64,000 nt of DNA from positions 1,590,001-1,654,000 of the forward strand of contig NZ_CP119677.1 in the NCBI RefSeq assembly GCF_029318685.1, read 5' to 3'. Each line of letters begins with the position of its first letter. Within the stretch, counting starts at the first letter, position 1. The translations under genes were made by a program, and so were the position numbers. Below, in pieces: positions 19,077 to 27,628 of this stretch. The DNA is from Ruminiclostridium papyrosolvens DSM 2782. Its GTDB lineage: Bacteria > Bacillota > Clostridia > Acetivibrionales > DSM-1351. The notes under the pieces are model-generated. The model was not told the origin of the DNA. It ran no database searches and saw only the letters and a program-made list of their open reading frames with translations.

Positions 19077-20819
19077 TTAGTTTTCAAATATTTTTAACCA
19101 TGAAGTTTTTTGCTCAAGTATTTTTTGAACCAATATTTTGGCACCTTTCAGGTCATGGTGAGATGCTTGTCCACATTCTTTGTCTGTGTTATATGGAACT
19201 TCATCCATCATTAGAATTTCCCTCAATACTCTTTCAAAAGTAGAGGTTATATGTTGTACATTACTGGAATTCAGCGTAATCAGGTAAAAACCGGTCTGGC
19301 AACCCATAGGTGAAACACTTATAAATCCATCCAGATATTTTCTGAACCCTGCCAGTAATAAATGTTCTAAAGAGTGTAATACTCTTGTTTCCATATAAAC
19401 CTTGTTAGGTTGAGTAAAGCGTAAATCATAAAAGAAAACAATATCCCCTTTGTTTCCCTTGGTGTACTGCGATAACCGAATATATGGTGCCTTGACCAGC
19501 CTATGATTAACTTCACCCAGCCCCTCGGAAATCCATCCATATGTTTCTTCCTTTGATGTTTTAGCCTCATTTTCTGCATTCATGCAAGCCATTAGATACT
19601 TGCGACTTTCGGGAAGCACTTTTTCCCAAACATCAGAGTGGTTATACAGTTCAACAGTTACATAACCGTTGTAGCCGTTATCTTTGAGTGCTTTGAGAAC
19701 TGCATGAAAATCGATTTCACCCATTCCCGGGAATTCATGATAATGTACTTTGCCATTGACAGTGTTGCAAACCGGCTGCTGAATAATAGGATTGCAACAT
19801 TCATCATGTTTGCTTCTTAGATATTTCAGTATCGGATTGGCTTTTTGTATGATATCAAATCCAATTCCGCCTACTGAGCCTAAATACGCTTTGATTTCAA
19901 GTTCAATACTTTTTTCACTTTGGATGGCTATGTCATCAATCTTCACAAAATCAACCCTTGAGTGGTAAGGGCTCACAAAACTCACAGCTTCAGCTTTTTC
20001 AACGGATTTCAAATCGTTTTGATAGAAGTAAATACAATGCTCTGAATCGATAAAATAAAAGCAGTTCTTGTCTTCCACATGTAATAAATAACCATAACGT
20101 TCTAAATTCAGTTTTACCGACAATCTTTGCTTTTCACTCAATGATTGCAGCTTGAGATTATAGCCTTCCTTTATGTCTGCCAGATGCATATACGATACAT
20201 GGGGGATTGCTTTTGAAATGGCATTAACATAATTATCTTCTGTACAAAATGTATGACAAATGTCCAAATGCAAACTAAAATTGGGTGAGTTTACTTCCTT
20301 TATAAGTGAGATAGCATCGTCGATTGTCTCAATGTACATGCCCGGCTCAGGTTCTATAACCAGAGTTACATCTCCGATATTTTCCAAACATGATTTTATG
20401 CCGTCTATTAGTAATTTCCTTGGGTCAATTGAAGGATTATCAACGTGTTCCTGTCTTAAATACCCGCTTTGAAAACTGACAATCGGTATACCGATTGTTT
20501 TAGCCATTGATATGCCTTTTTTTATCAAATCAATCCGCTGCTGTCTTTTTTCGTGGGAAAGAGAAATGATTGAAGGCTCATGTGGAATGTCCGATAGAAA
20601 AAATGTTGTTGCGGTTGAAATACAAATTGGCTTTATCCGTGATCCCTTGAAAAAATCCCTGATTTTCATCAGCTCATCTTCACTAAGTGAAAAAGGATCA
20701 AATTGTTTGTACTGAAAAGATAGTTCCACCCCATCAAAACCAGCTTTTTCAGCTTCAAGTGCAGCTCGGTAAAAGTCCAAATTCGTCAAACCGTTCATAC
20801 TGTAGCTCAATTTAAACAT
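19077..20819 (-). CDS. Sugar isomerase-like TIM barrel fused to a LuxS domain
   Basis: 580 residues with AAGGAGG before the ATG. Residues 1-215 and 355-415 form a xylose-isomerase-like TIM barrel with metal-ligand candidates Glu156, Asp186, His189, His212 and Glu390. About 140 residues (220-355) are inserted in the barrel. Residues 435-580 are a whole LuxS domain: VNHRLVKAPYIR, DLRFTQPN, zinc motif HSLEH (His482, His486) with Glu485, catalytic Cys507 in SPMGCQTG, and third zinc ligand Cys549 in ECGQ. LuxS opens S-ribosylhomocysteine to DPD and homocysteine. All its key residues are present, so the domain may be active, though perhaps on another sugar. It lies between ribB and the cyclase. I know of no standard family with this architecture. 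Confidence 0.88.
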   Translation of the reverse strand: MFKLSYSMNGLTNLDFYRAALEAEKAGFDGVELSFQYKQFDPFSLSEDELMKIRDFFKGSRIKPICISTATTFFLSDIPHEPSIISLSHEKRQQRIDLIKKGISMAKTIGIPIVSFQSGYLRQEHVDNPSIDPRKLLIDGIKSCLENIGDVTLVIEPEPGMYIETIDDAISLIKEVNSPNFSLHLDICHTFCTEDNYVNAISKAIPHVSYMHLADIKEGYNLKLQSLSEKQRLSVKLNLERYGYLLHVEDKNCFYFIDSEHCIYFYQNDLKSVEKAEAVSFVSPYHSRVDFVKIDDIAIQSEKSIELEIKAYLGSVGGIGFDIIQKANPILKYLRSKHDECCNPIIQQPVCNTVNGKVHYHEFPGMGEIDFHAVLKALKDNGYNGYVTVELYNHSDVWEKVLPESRKYLMACMNAENEAKTSKEETYGWISEGLGEVNHRLVKAPYIRLSQYTKGNKGDIVFFYDLRFTQPNKVYMETRVLHSLEHLLLAGFRKYLDGFISVSPMGCQTGFYLITLNSSNVQHITSTFERVLREILMMDEVPYNTDKECGQASHHDLKGAKILVQKILEQKTSWLKIFEN

Positions 20820-20933
20820 ACTGACCTCCTTATTCTGTTGTTTTTGTTATTTCAATGTATTCGTAAAAACTGTGTACTATAATTTACAAATACTGTTGTA
20901 CTGAATTTAGTCGTTATTTGCTTGAAATTATTT

Positions 20934-21575
20934 TTAATGCTTGGAATAGTACTCAATAATATCTTTAACAGACAATAATGTCATGGAATTTTTAATGGCG
21001 AACTGCACTGCTTCATGAAGACGTGTCATTGAACCATCTGAATTTGTTAATTCGCATAGGACTCCGGTAGGCTTGAGCCCGGCCAATTTCATAAGATCAA
21101 CTGTGCCTTCTGTATGTCCGGCTCTTTCCAGTACACCTCCCGGACGTGATTGTAATGGGAATACATGACCGGGTTGTGCCAAATCCTCCGGTTTAGCATT
21201 ATCTGATATAGCTGCTAATATTGTCGTCGTACGGTCTGCAGCCGACACCCCAGTGGTTACACCTATCTTTGCTTCTATAGATACGGTAAATGCTGTGCCA
21301 TATCGACTGGAATTCTGTTGAACCATAAGTGGAAGTGCTAATTCCTTACAGCGCTCATTTGTGAGACATAAACAAACAATCCCGCTGCATTCTCTGATCA
21401 AAAAGGCCATTTTTACTGGCGTCATATACTGAGCCGGGAAAATAATATCCACTTCATTCTCCCGGTCTTCATCGTCGGCAAGAAGAATACCGTTTCCATT
21501 CTGTAACTGGCTGATTGCCATAAGAACACGTTCGTTGTAGGTTGCACCAAAATAATCAAGTAATCTTTCTCTCAT
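20934..21575 (-). CDS. ribB: 3,4-dihydroxy-2-butanone 4-phosphate synthase, stand-alone
   Basis: 213 residues from the second of two near ATGs, eight bases after AAAGGA. It aligns along its length with the monofunctional RibB type: [58 protein letters not shown] and GVLCELTN. RibB turns ribulose 5-phosphate into the riboflavin precursor plus formate. One oddity is Val after DRENE, where Gly is usual. Clostridia normally encode RibBA within a rib operon. Here it stands alone, with no rib genes and no FMN riboswitch in its leader, beside the LuxS fusion and the cyclase. A role in that pathway rather than in flavin synthesis is my inference. Confidence 0.9.
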   Translation of the reverse strand: MRERLLDYFGATYNERVLMAISQLQNGNGILLADDEDRENEVDIIFPAQYMTPVKMAFLIRECSGIVCLCLTNERCKELALPLMVQQNSSRYGTAFTVSIEAKIGVTTGVSAADRTTTILAAISDNAKPEDLAQPGHVFPLQSRPGGVLERAGHTEGTVDLMKLAGLKPTGVLCELTNSDGSMTRLHEAVQFAIKNSMTLLSVKDIIEYYSKH

Positions 21576-22012
21576 ATGCATAATCCTTTCAGAAAAAACA
21601 TTTTACTAAGCTATAACAGTATACTAATTCCATATGTGTATTAAAGAGGCATTTATAATTAATATGGTAATAATATACTTACGCCTATTAAAATGTATAT
21701 GTTATTTTTCTCCAATAATTTCATTATAATTTATGGAATTATTGGAAAATTTTACATATAATTTTTTGAGCATTTCGGATAACCTTAAATTAACACTTCA
21801 AAGAAGTGTTAGATAAAATAATATGTGTGGATTATTTTAAGAAAAGCATTTAAGAAAAAGTATCTTTTGCCTAGGGTAAATGTAGATTTTTACAAAATTT
21901 GGGTGTATAATTGAATGTATGTTTATTTTGGTCCTAAATTTTTACATTGTAAACCTATTTGTTAGCCGATATATGTTTGAGAACTTAACTTATAAAGTAG
22001 AGGGTGGATCAT
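21576..22012. promoter_or_regulatory. Divergent control region with two inverted repeats
   Basis: About 440 bases between ribB (minus) and pssA (plus). TCCAATAATT at 21711-21720 faces AATTATTGGA at 21737-21746, and AACACTT at 21792 faces AAGTGTT ending at 21810 around a five-base spacer. Neither is followed by a T tract, so operators are more likely than terminators. The ribB leader side has no FMN-riboswitch core. Confidence 0.45.
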
Positions 22013-22552
22013 TTGAGAGACAGGATTAAGTATTCTTTGCCTAATTTTTTAACACTAATAAATCTATCACTTGGAGTAATTGCCTTGCTGTTCGTAATGA
22101 AAAATGATCTTTTACAGGCATCTCTTATAGTTATGGTAGCAGCCTTAACTGATAGATTCGATGGTAAGACTGCCAGAATGTTGGACTGTACAAGTGAGTT
22201 GGGCAAGGAGTTAGATTCTCTGTCAGACTTAGTTTCTTTTGGAGTTGCACCTATAATAATCACTTGGAAAATCAGTTTTTTTGGTCTTCCAGTTATAGGC
22301 TGTTTGCTGGCAGTTATCTATCCTATTGCAGGGGCTTACAGGCTAGCACGTTACAATTTATCAACATTTAATAATGTTTATTCTGGTGTGCCGATTACAA
22401 TTGCCGGAGCCCTTTTATCAGTAATTAACCTGTTTAACTACTATTCCATAGAGCATCATAGGTATAACAGTATATACACCGTTTTTACTGCTGTCATTGT
22501 TATTTTGCTTTCTTTTCTTATGGTCAGCAAAATCAGGATTCAGAAAAGGTAA
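22013..22552 (+). CDS. pssA: CDP-diacylglycerol-serine O-phosphatidyltransferase
   Basis: 179 residues from a TTG start chosen because GAGGGTGG lies five bases before it; a GTG three codons earlier overlaps that site. The CDP-alcohol phosphotransferase signature D-x2-DG-x2-AR-x8-G-x3-D-x3-D is complete (DRFDGKTARMLDCTSELG, then KELDSLSD). Six hydrophobic helices follow the usual layout, and SFGVAPIII is typical of PssA. It makes phosphatidylserine from CDP-diacylglycerol and serine in the membrane. The decarboxylase psd, often adjacent, is not present here. Confidence 0.85.
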   Translation: MRDRIKYSLPNFLTLINLSLGVIALLFVMKNDLLQASLIVMVAALTDRFDGKTARMLDCTSELGKELDSLSDLVSFGVAPIIITWKISFFGLPVIGCLLAVIYPIAGAYRLARYNLSTFNNVYSGVPITIAGALLSVINLFNYYSIEHHRYNSIYTVFTAVIVILLSFLMVSKIRIQKR

Positions 22553-22702
22553 ATAGTATAAATACCTATTTGGTATATTGGTTTAAGGAGTTTAATTTAG
22601 TAAATGTATATACTGTTCATCTGAAGCCGTTAAAAGCCGTTCGAAAAATAACGGGCATGTGAAAAATAATTCCTTTATAATTGTGTTCAAGGAGGTGAAG
22701 TT

Positions 22703-23545
22703 TTGGACTGGGTTGATAGGATGAATCAAGCAATTCATTATGTGGAAGACCATTTGAACAACAAAATTGACGAAAAAGAAATAAGTAGGATAACAGCTTG
22801 TCCGTTTTCTTTGTTTCAAGGGTCGTTTACACAAATAACGGGTATACCGTTATCTGAGTACGTCCGTCGCCGTAAATTGACATGTGCCGCTTATGATTTG
22901 CAAAACACTGAAGAAAAAGTTATTGATGTTGCGTTGAAATACGGTTATCAATCATCCGATGCATTTAGTGTTGCTTTTAAACGTTTACATGGTATTACAC
23001 CGTCAGATGCAAGAAAAGACGGTGTTAAGCTCACATTCTATTGCCGTCTTGATTTCGCCCTTATAATTAAAGGAGTTGATAGAATGGATTACACAATTAT
23101 TGAGAGAACACCATTTAATGTTATGGGAATAAGGCGTACAACACCATACGGTGGCGGCACATGGGCAATCGTAAAAAGTGACGGCAGTAATGAGGCAATC
23201 AAAGAAACAACAGGACGTTTTTACGATTTGGGATTGTGTTTCAGTTTTGGAGAAGACGGTAGCAACGATTACATGTGTGGCATCGAATGGGATAAAGAAC
23301 CGATTGAAGGACTTGATATTTTCAAGTATCCCGAGGCAACCTGGTTAAAATTCGAAGCGAAGGGCAGCATATCCAGCCAAGTTCTTGGAAGCGTATGGCA
23401 AAGAATCAATAACGAGTTCATGCCTCAAAGCAAGTATAAAAAAACCGGGCTCCCCACAATAGAAAAGTATGTCTTGTGGGATGACGCTGCCGATATTTGT
23501 AATGTTGAAATATGGATTCCTGTTGCACCTAAATATACTGTATAA
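22703..23545 (+). CDS. AraC-family regulator with GyrI-like effector domain
   Basis: 280 residues from a TTG start after AAGGAGGTG. Residues 1-105 are the double helix-turn-helix of AraC regulators (ISRITACPFSLFQGSFTQIT, then VIDVALKYGYQSSDAFSVAF and the closing FKRLHGITPSDARK). Residues 125-280 are a GyrI-like effector-binding domain (VMGIRRTTPYGGG, ending VEIWIPV). This layout matches Rob/MarA-like multidrug or stress sensors of Firmicutes. No target gene is evident next to it, and a terminator follows. Confidence 0.9.
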   Translation: MDWVDRMNQAIHYVEDHLNNKIDEKEISRITACPFSLFQGSFTQITGIPLSEYVRRRKLTCAAYDLQNTEEKVIDVALKYGYQSSDAFSVAFKRLHGITPSDARKDGVKLTFYCRLDFALIIKGVDRMDYTIIERTPFNVMGIRRTTPYGGGTWAIVKSDGSNEAIKETTGRFYDLGLCFSFGEDGSNDYMCGIEWDKEPIEGLDIFKYPEATWLKFEAKGSISSQVLGSVWQRINNEFMPQSKYKKTGLPTIEKYVLWDDAADICNVEIWIPVAPKYTV

Positions 23546-23623
23546 AATTAGCAAACTGCGGTTTAGATTACACTTTGACTACTTTTAGAGAGAATTAAAA
23601 TAAGCACAAAAATTTCTTACCCA

Positions 23624-23674
23624 ACAACAAAGCCTCTTACCGCAAAATTAAACCGCGGCAAGAGGCCTTGTTGT
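23624..23674. terminator. Bidirectional terminator
   Basis: CAACAAAGCCTCTT with CCGC pairs with GCGG and AAGAGGCCTTGTTG, a long stem with one mismatch and an A-rich loop. It lies between the convergent AraC gene and the Mn catalase remnant. Confidence 0.85.
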
Positions 23675-23686
23675 ATTGTTGCTTTT

Positions 23687-24136
23687 TTATTTCTTGTCAT
23701 ACTCGGGATTAAATGCGTAAAAATTCTTAGCATCTAAACTATCCTGAACTGTCCTCAAGGTTTCACCGAACCTTTGGAAGTGAACTACTTCTCTTTCACG
23801 GAGGAACTTTATAGGTTCTTTGACATCCGGATCATCTGCCAACCTAAGTATATTATCATATGTTGTTCTTGCTTTTTGCTCTGCTGCAAGGTCTTCTATT
23901 AAATCTGTAATTGGATCGCCTTTTGATTGGAAGTATGTTGCTGTAAAAGGCATACCTGAGGCAGCAATAGGGTACAATGCTGTTGTATGATCAACAAAAT
24001 AGGTATCAAAACCACTCTTTTTAATTTCTTCAATACTTAAACCTCTAGTCAACTGATATACTATTGCAGATATAATTTCCAGATGCGCCAGTTCTTCTGT
24101 GCCTATATCTGAACCGAAATGACGATTTGAATTATT
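23687..24136 (-). pseudogene. Mn catalase / CotJC-type gene lacking its 5' part
   Basis: The reading frame from 24136 to 23687 encodes the C-terminal two thirds of a manganese catalase of the spore-coat CotJC type (DIGTEELAHLEIISAIVYQL, SKGDPITDLIEDLAAEQKAR, EREVVHFQRFGE). A full member begins some 50-60 residues earlier and carries the first metal ligand there. That part is absent: a TAG stop closes the frame just before NNSNRHFG. The first in-frame ATG at 24052 would drop the EELAH helix as well. No cotJA or cotJB neighbours are present. It is almost certainly a broken gene, with the missing end replaced by the promoter of the next gene. Confidence 0.8.
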
Positions 24137-24139
24137 CTA

Positions 24140-24168
24140 TTGACTAAATTTAGTACCAAATATAGTAT
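24140..24168 (+). promoter_or_regulatory. Possible promoter with palindromic operator
   Basis: TTGACT at 24140-24145 is followed 17 bases later by TAGTAT, with TATAGT and TATAAA alternatives overlapping. The perfect 12-base palindrome ACTAAATTTAGT at 24143-24154 overlaps the -35 box and could be a repressor site. It faces the acetyltransferase gene, 100 bases away. Confidence 0.4.
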
Positions 24169-24273
24169 AAATATAATGGTCTTATGTATTAATGCCCAGT
24201 AGTTTAAAAGGGCTAATAAACAATTTTAATGTAACACAGTGACAAAAAAGGGGTTCATGGAGAAGGTAACAAT

Positions 24274-24717
24274 ATGGAAGAATTGTTTTTAGTAAAAATT
24301 AAAAAAGAAATGCTTGAGGAGTGTGTGAATTTGTATATAGAAACATTCACTCAAGAGCCATGGAATGATATTTATGAATCGAGAGAACAAGTAGTGAAGT
24401 TTTTTAATAATCATTTTGATAATAATTACTTTATAGGTTATGCAGTTGTTTTAAATGATAAGATGGTAGCCTTGAGTATAGGTATGAAAAAACCATGGAT
24501 AAAAGGTCTTGAATATTATATTGATGAATTTTGCGTTAGCTACGAAATGCAGGGCAGAGGTATAGGCAGCTGGTTTGTAAAGGCAATAGAGGAAGATATC
24601 AAAGAGCAAGGATTAAATGGCATGATATTAAACACAGAAAAAGATTATCCATCGCAAAAATTCTATGAAAAAAACGGATTCAGAACACTTGGAGACTTAA
24701 TAGTTCTTGGCAAATAA
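24274..24717 (+). CDS. GNAT-family N-acetyltransferase
   Basis: 147 residues, with AGAAGG before the ATG. The acetyl-CoA pyrophosphate-binding motif A is clear in CVSYEMQGRGIGSWFVKAI (Q/RxxGxG/A). A preceding beta4 strand (EYYIDEFCVS) and the closing FYEKNGFRTLG motif B complete the fold. The acceptor substrate is unknown; antibiotic, amino-acid or protein acetylation are all possible. Its promoter region abuts the truncated catalase. Confidence 0.88.
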   Translation: MEELFLVKIKKEMLEECVNLYIETFTQEPWNDIYESREQVVKFFNNHFDNNYFIGYAVVLNDKMVALSIGMKKPWIKGLEYYIDEFCVSYEMQGRGIGSWFVKAIEEDIKEQGLNGMILNTEKDYPSQKFYEKNGFRTLGDLIVLGK

Positions 24718-24819
24718 TACACGTAATACAAGGAGGCTTCGTTATGAAAAGAATTATCCGAAACAATGGTTATATTTTCTCAGGTCGATAATTCTAGTGC
24801 TACGAGTGGAGGATTTAAT

Positions 24820-25521
24820 ATGAAAATCACGATGATACATGGGCAAAACCATAAAGGAAGTACTTATCACATAGGAAGGTTATTGGCCGATAAGCTTGCA
24901 AGTGAGGACGAAATTACAGAGTTTTTCTTACCGAGGGACTTGAATCACTTTTGTATGGGTTGCTACCAATGCATTGAAGATGGTACAAAATGCCCATACT
25001 ACACCGAAAAGCAAATCATCACCGATGCTATGGAAAAGGCAGATATGCTTATTTTTACGACGCCAAACTATTGCATGGGTCCATCTGCATCCATGAAAGC
25101 TTTCCTTGACCTGATGTTTACATATTGGATGCCACATTGTCCAAGAGAGTGGATGTTCACAAAGAAAGCTGCCGTTATTTCAACTGCTGCCGGAGCAGGA
25201 GCTAAGCATGCAATTAAGAATGTGAAAAAGTCTCTCTTCTATTGGGGTGTTCCTTATATAAAGAGCTATGGTATTAATGTGCAGGCTTCAAACTGGGCTG
25301 GCGTAAAAGAGGATAAGAAAATAAAAATCGATAAAGATATGAATAAACTTGCCCGAAGATTTGCGCATATTGAAAGGCCGAGAGTCTGTATAAAGACAAA
25401 ATTAGTATTTTTTATCATGGCTAAAATGCACAAGGCGGGAGGGGACACTTCTCCTGTCGAAAGGCAGTATTGGGAAGAACGGGGCTGGCTAAATAAAGAG
25501 CGACCTTGGAAAAAAAGGTGA
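24820..25521 (+). CDS. NADPH-dependent FMN reductase / flavodoxin-fold protein
   Basis: 233 residues from the ATG that follows GGAGG at seven bases. The start MIHGQNHKGSTYHIGRLLAD is the phosphate-binding loop of the flavodoxin-like fold, and TTPNYCMGPSASMKAFLD is the conserved isoalloxazine-side motif of the iron-sulfur flavoprotein / NAD(P)H:FMN oxidoreductase group. A Cys cluster (CMGCYQCIEDGTKC) resembles those that carry an Fe-S cluster in archaeal and clostridial Isf proteins. The long basic C-terminal tail is unusual. A 15-codon open frame with its own AGGAGG at 24744 lies just upstream. Confidence 0.83.
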   Translation: MKITMIHGQNHKGSTYHIGRLLADKLASEDEITEFFLPRDLNHFCMGCYQCIEDGTKCPYYTEKQIITDAMEKADMLIFTTPNYCMGPSASMKAFLDLMFTYWMPHCPREWMFTKKAAVISTAAGAGAKHAIKNVKKSLFYWGVPYIKSYGINVQASNWAGVKEDKKIKIDKDMNKLARRFAHIERPRVCIKTKLVFFIMAKMHKAGGDTSPVERQYWEERGWLNKERPWKKR

Positions 25522-25639
25522 TGAGCCAATATATCAAGAATTAGTATATTACTGCATACTCTATAATTGAAAATGTTAAACTGTCTCATTGCATAAAAAG
25601 ATGGGGTAGTCTATGCTTAACTGCAGGAGGTGCATTGGT

Positions 25640-26116
25640 ATGGCAAATGAACAGAACAAAGATTTTAATACAATGCTTCATAATAATAAGGATATGCCTA
25701 AATTAAAAATTATTACCGATGAAAAAAGTATTAAAAAGTATGGCGGCGAGCGAATGTATTTTGCTCCACCCATTGATTATGACCGGATTATGAAGAAAGT
25801 ACCATTAGGTAAGGTAATTACAGTAGGACAGATTAGAGACTCCTTTGCAAAGGCAAATAATGCAGATTTTACAGACCCAATCACCGCAGGAATTTTTGTT
25901 TCTATCGTAGCATGGGCGAGCAACCAAAGAAGCAGCGAGAAAACACCATACTGGAGAACACTTAAAGCGGATGGTGAGTTAAATCCAAAATACCCGGGTG
26001 GTATTGAGGCACAAAAAGAAAAATTAGAAGCAGAAGGTCACATAGTTGTTCAGCGAGGCAGAAGTAATATCAGATATTATGTACAGAATTATGAATATAG
26101 CTTGTGTCAGCTATAA
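25640..26116 (+). CDS. MGMT-family (alkyltransferase-like) protein
   Basis: 158 residues from the ATG nine bases after AGGAGG; an earlier in-frame start lacks a site. From about residue 50, VPLGKVITVGQIRDSFAKAN and later TPYWRTLKADGELN resemble the DNA-binding winged-helix part of O6-alkylguanine methyltransferases. The active PCHR cysteine motif is absent, so it would be an alkyltransferase-like protein that recognises DNA lesions without repairing them, or simply a member of the fold. The final 10 residues run into the leader of the next gene. Confidence 0.68.
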   Translation: MANEQNKDFNTMLHNNKDMPKLKIITDEKSIKKYGGERMYFAPPIDYDRIMKKVPLGKVITVGQIRDSFAKANNADFTDPITAGIFVSIVAWASNQRSSEKTPYWRTLKADGELNPKYPGGIEAQKEKLEAEGHIVVQRGRSNIRYYVQNYEYSLCQL

Positions 26117-26165
26117 CAATATGACAGATACTATGGCTATTTATCTTTTATATGGAGATGAGAAT

Positions 26166-26996
26166 ATGTTCAATGAACTTGAAAAATATACTGCGAAACC
26201 ACAATTATATGCTCCAAGCACAAATAAATTTTGGGATGATGAACATATCTCCAAAGGTATGTTGGAAGCTCACCTGAATCCAAGTTGGGATGCGGCAACT
26301 CGCAAATCCGAATTTCTCGATGAATCAGTAAAATGGATTTCAAAAATTGCACCACCGCCTCAATATAAGTTTTTACTTGATTTAGGTTGTGGACCCGGAT
26401 TATATGCTGAGCGGTTTAATAGCGCAGGATTTTCTGTTACTGGAGTAGATTTTTCTAAACGCTCCATTGCATATGCAATGGAACAAGCGTTACTTAATAA
26501 AAGCAGTATTGAGTACCATTATAAAAACTACTTAACAATTGATTATGTAGAAAAGTACGATGTAATAATATTGATATATTGTGATTATGCAGCACTATCA
26601 AATACGGACAGGCTCACTTTATTGAAAAAAGTATATCTTGCATTAAAGCCCAACGGAAAGTTTATTTTTGATGTATTTACACCTCAGATGAGAAAACATG
26701 AAAGTCGTTCATGGTACTACTGTGAAGAGGGTGGTTTTTTGTGCGATAAGCCACATATTTGCTTGGAATCCGTTTATCAATATAATGATGAAGATAGTAC
26801 TGAATTAAGGCAGTCTATTGTGATTACCGAAGAAACTGTGAATTGCTATAATATATGGGACCATTTTTTTACTAAGGAAGCCTTGCTATCAGAGGTTCAG
26901 ACTACAGGTTTTAGTACATTTGAATTTTATGGCGATATCGCCGGTAAGGAATTTTCAGATACAGGAGAAACTATCTGTGGCGTTTTTACAAAATAG
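26166..26996 (+). CDS. Class I SAM-dependent methyltransferase
   Basis: 276 residues from the ATG after GGAGATGAGA. The SAM-binding motif I, FLLDLGCGPGLYAERF, is at residues 70-85. VTGVDFSKRSIAYA gives the acidic ribose ligand, and LKPNGKFIFDVFTP is motif III. The N-terminal helix-rich cap (SKGMLEAHLNPSWDAATR) is the substrate-side lid of a Methyltransf_11/25-like enzyme. The substrate is unknown. It begins just after the MGMT-like gene and may share its transcript. Confidence 0.87.
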   Translation: MFNELEKYTAKPQLYAPSTNKFWDDEHISKGMLEAHLNPSWDAATRKSEFLDESVKWISKIAPPPQYKFLLDLGCGPGLYAERFNSAGFSVTGVDFSKRSIAYAMEQALLNKSSIEYHYKNYLTIDYVEKYDVIILIYCDYAALSNTDRLTLLKKVYLALKPNGKFIFDVFTPQMRKHESRSWYYCEEGGFLCDKPHICLESVYQYNDEDSTELRQSIVITEETVNCYNIWDHFFTKEALLSEVQTTGFSTFEFYGDIAGKEFSDTGETICGVFTK

Positions 26997-27210
26997 TAGC
27001 AAAATAAATGTATCCACAATATCAGGAAAACTAAGGATAGGCGTTAAAAATCGTGATACCGGTACTTATGTACTTGAACTTACAGAATGTACAAAAGACA
27101 AATATAATCAGGTTGTTTCCATAGAAAAAACAGGACAGTATAGTATTGTTCTTGAGATTTCAAACCACACGGGGAGTTATGAAGTTGTAGGCAAACCTAT
27201 AACTTCATAA
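26992..27210 (+). pseudogene. Fragment of a secreted-type protein
   Basis: An open stretch after the methyltransferase stop encodes about 70 residues (VSTISGKLRIGVKNRDTGTY, then GQYSIVLEISNHTGSYEVVG). This reads as the beta-sandwich C-terminal end of an exported lipoprotein-like protein. It has no start codon or ribosome binding site of its own and no N-terminal half. It is best seen as a leftover. The parent gene is not identifiable. Confidence 0.4.
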
Positions 27211-27345
27211 ACATGCCTGTTCGGTAAAAGTGTAAAACATTTATTTGAAAATAAATAATGTGGTAGTGATTGATATTTGATTTGATTCCAGATATAGTAT
27301 TAGTATTAAGGTAATATATGGATTTTAAGGAAGGGAATTAAATAT

Positions 27346-27567
27346 ATGCCAAAAGGAGTAATGGTATATCAACTCACTATTATAGGATTAATTTTTACTA
27401 TTGCATTATTAAATGTTATATGCCCTAAATTAATGTGGAAGACTTTTGAAAGCTGGAAGGCCACGAAAGAGCCAAGTAATGCTTATTTTATTTCAAGAAG
27501 AATTATAGGTGTCATTATAATTGCAGTATTATTAGCAATGTCTTTATTGCCGTACATAATGGGATAG
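27346..27567 (+). CDS. Small membrane protein, DUF6199-like
   Basis: 73 residues with AAGGAAGGGAA before the ATG. Two transmembrane helices flank a cytoplasmic-looking loop, WKTFESWKATKEPSNAYFISRR. That loop, with its Trp, Lys and Pro-Ser pattern, resembles the DUF6199 family common in Firmicutes. Function unknown. It lies 60 bases before the aldo/keto reductase with no terminator between them. Confidence 0.68.
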   Translation: MPKGVMVYQLTIIGLIFTIALLNVICPKLMWKTFESWKATKEPSNAYFISRRIIGVIIIAVLLAMSLLPYIMG

Positions 27568-27628
27568 TATTAAATAAGCTGACTTACTAAATTACACCGC
27601 AGTATGTATTTGAAAGAGAGGATTTTGC

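Noticed and set aside
16624-21575. An ebo-type cluster (EboD cyclase with EboE TIM barrel)
   Set aside because: No EboA, EboB, EboC or EboF candidates are present, and the cyclase motif differs from EboD.
21576-22003. FMN riboswitch upstream of ribB
   Set aside because: I looked for the conserved core (GGGGCAGGGTGAAATTCCC-like) on the minus strand and did not find it.
24744-24791. A 15-codon open frame with AGGAGG before the FMN reductase gene
   Set aside because: Too short and without recognisable sequence. It may be a leader peptide or remnant, but nothing supports a product.
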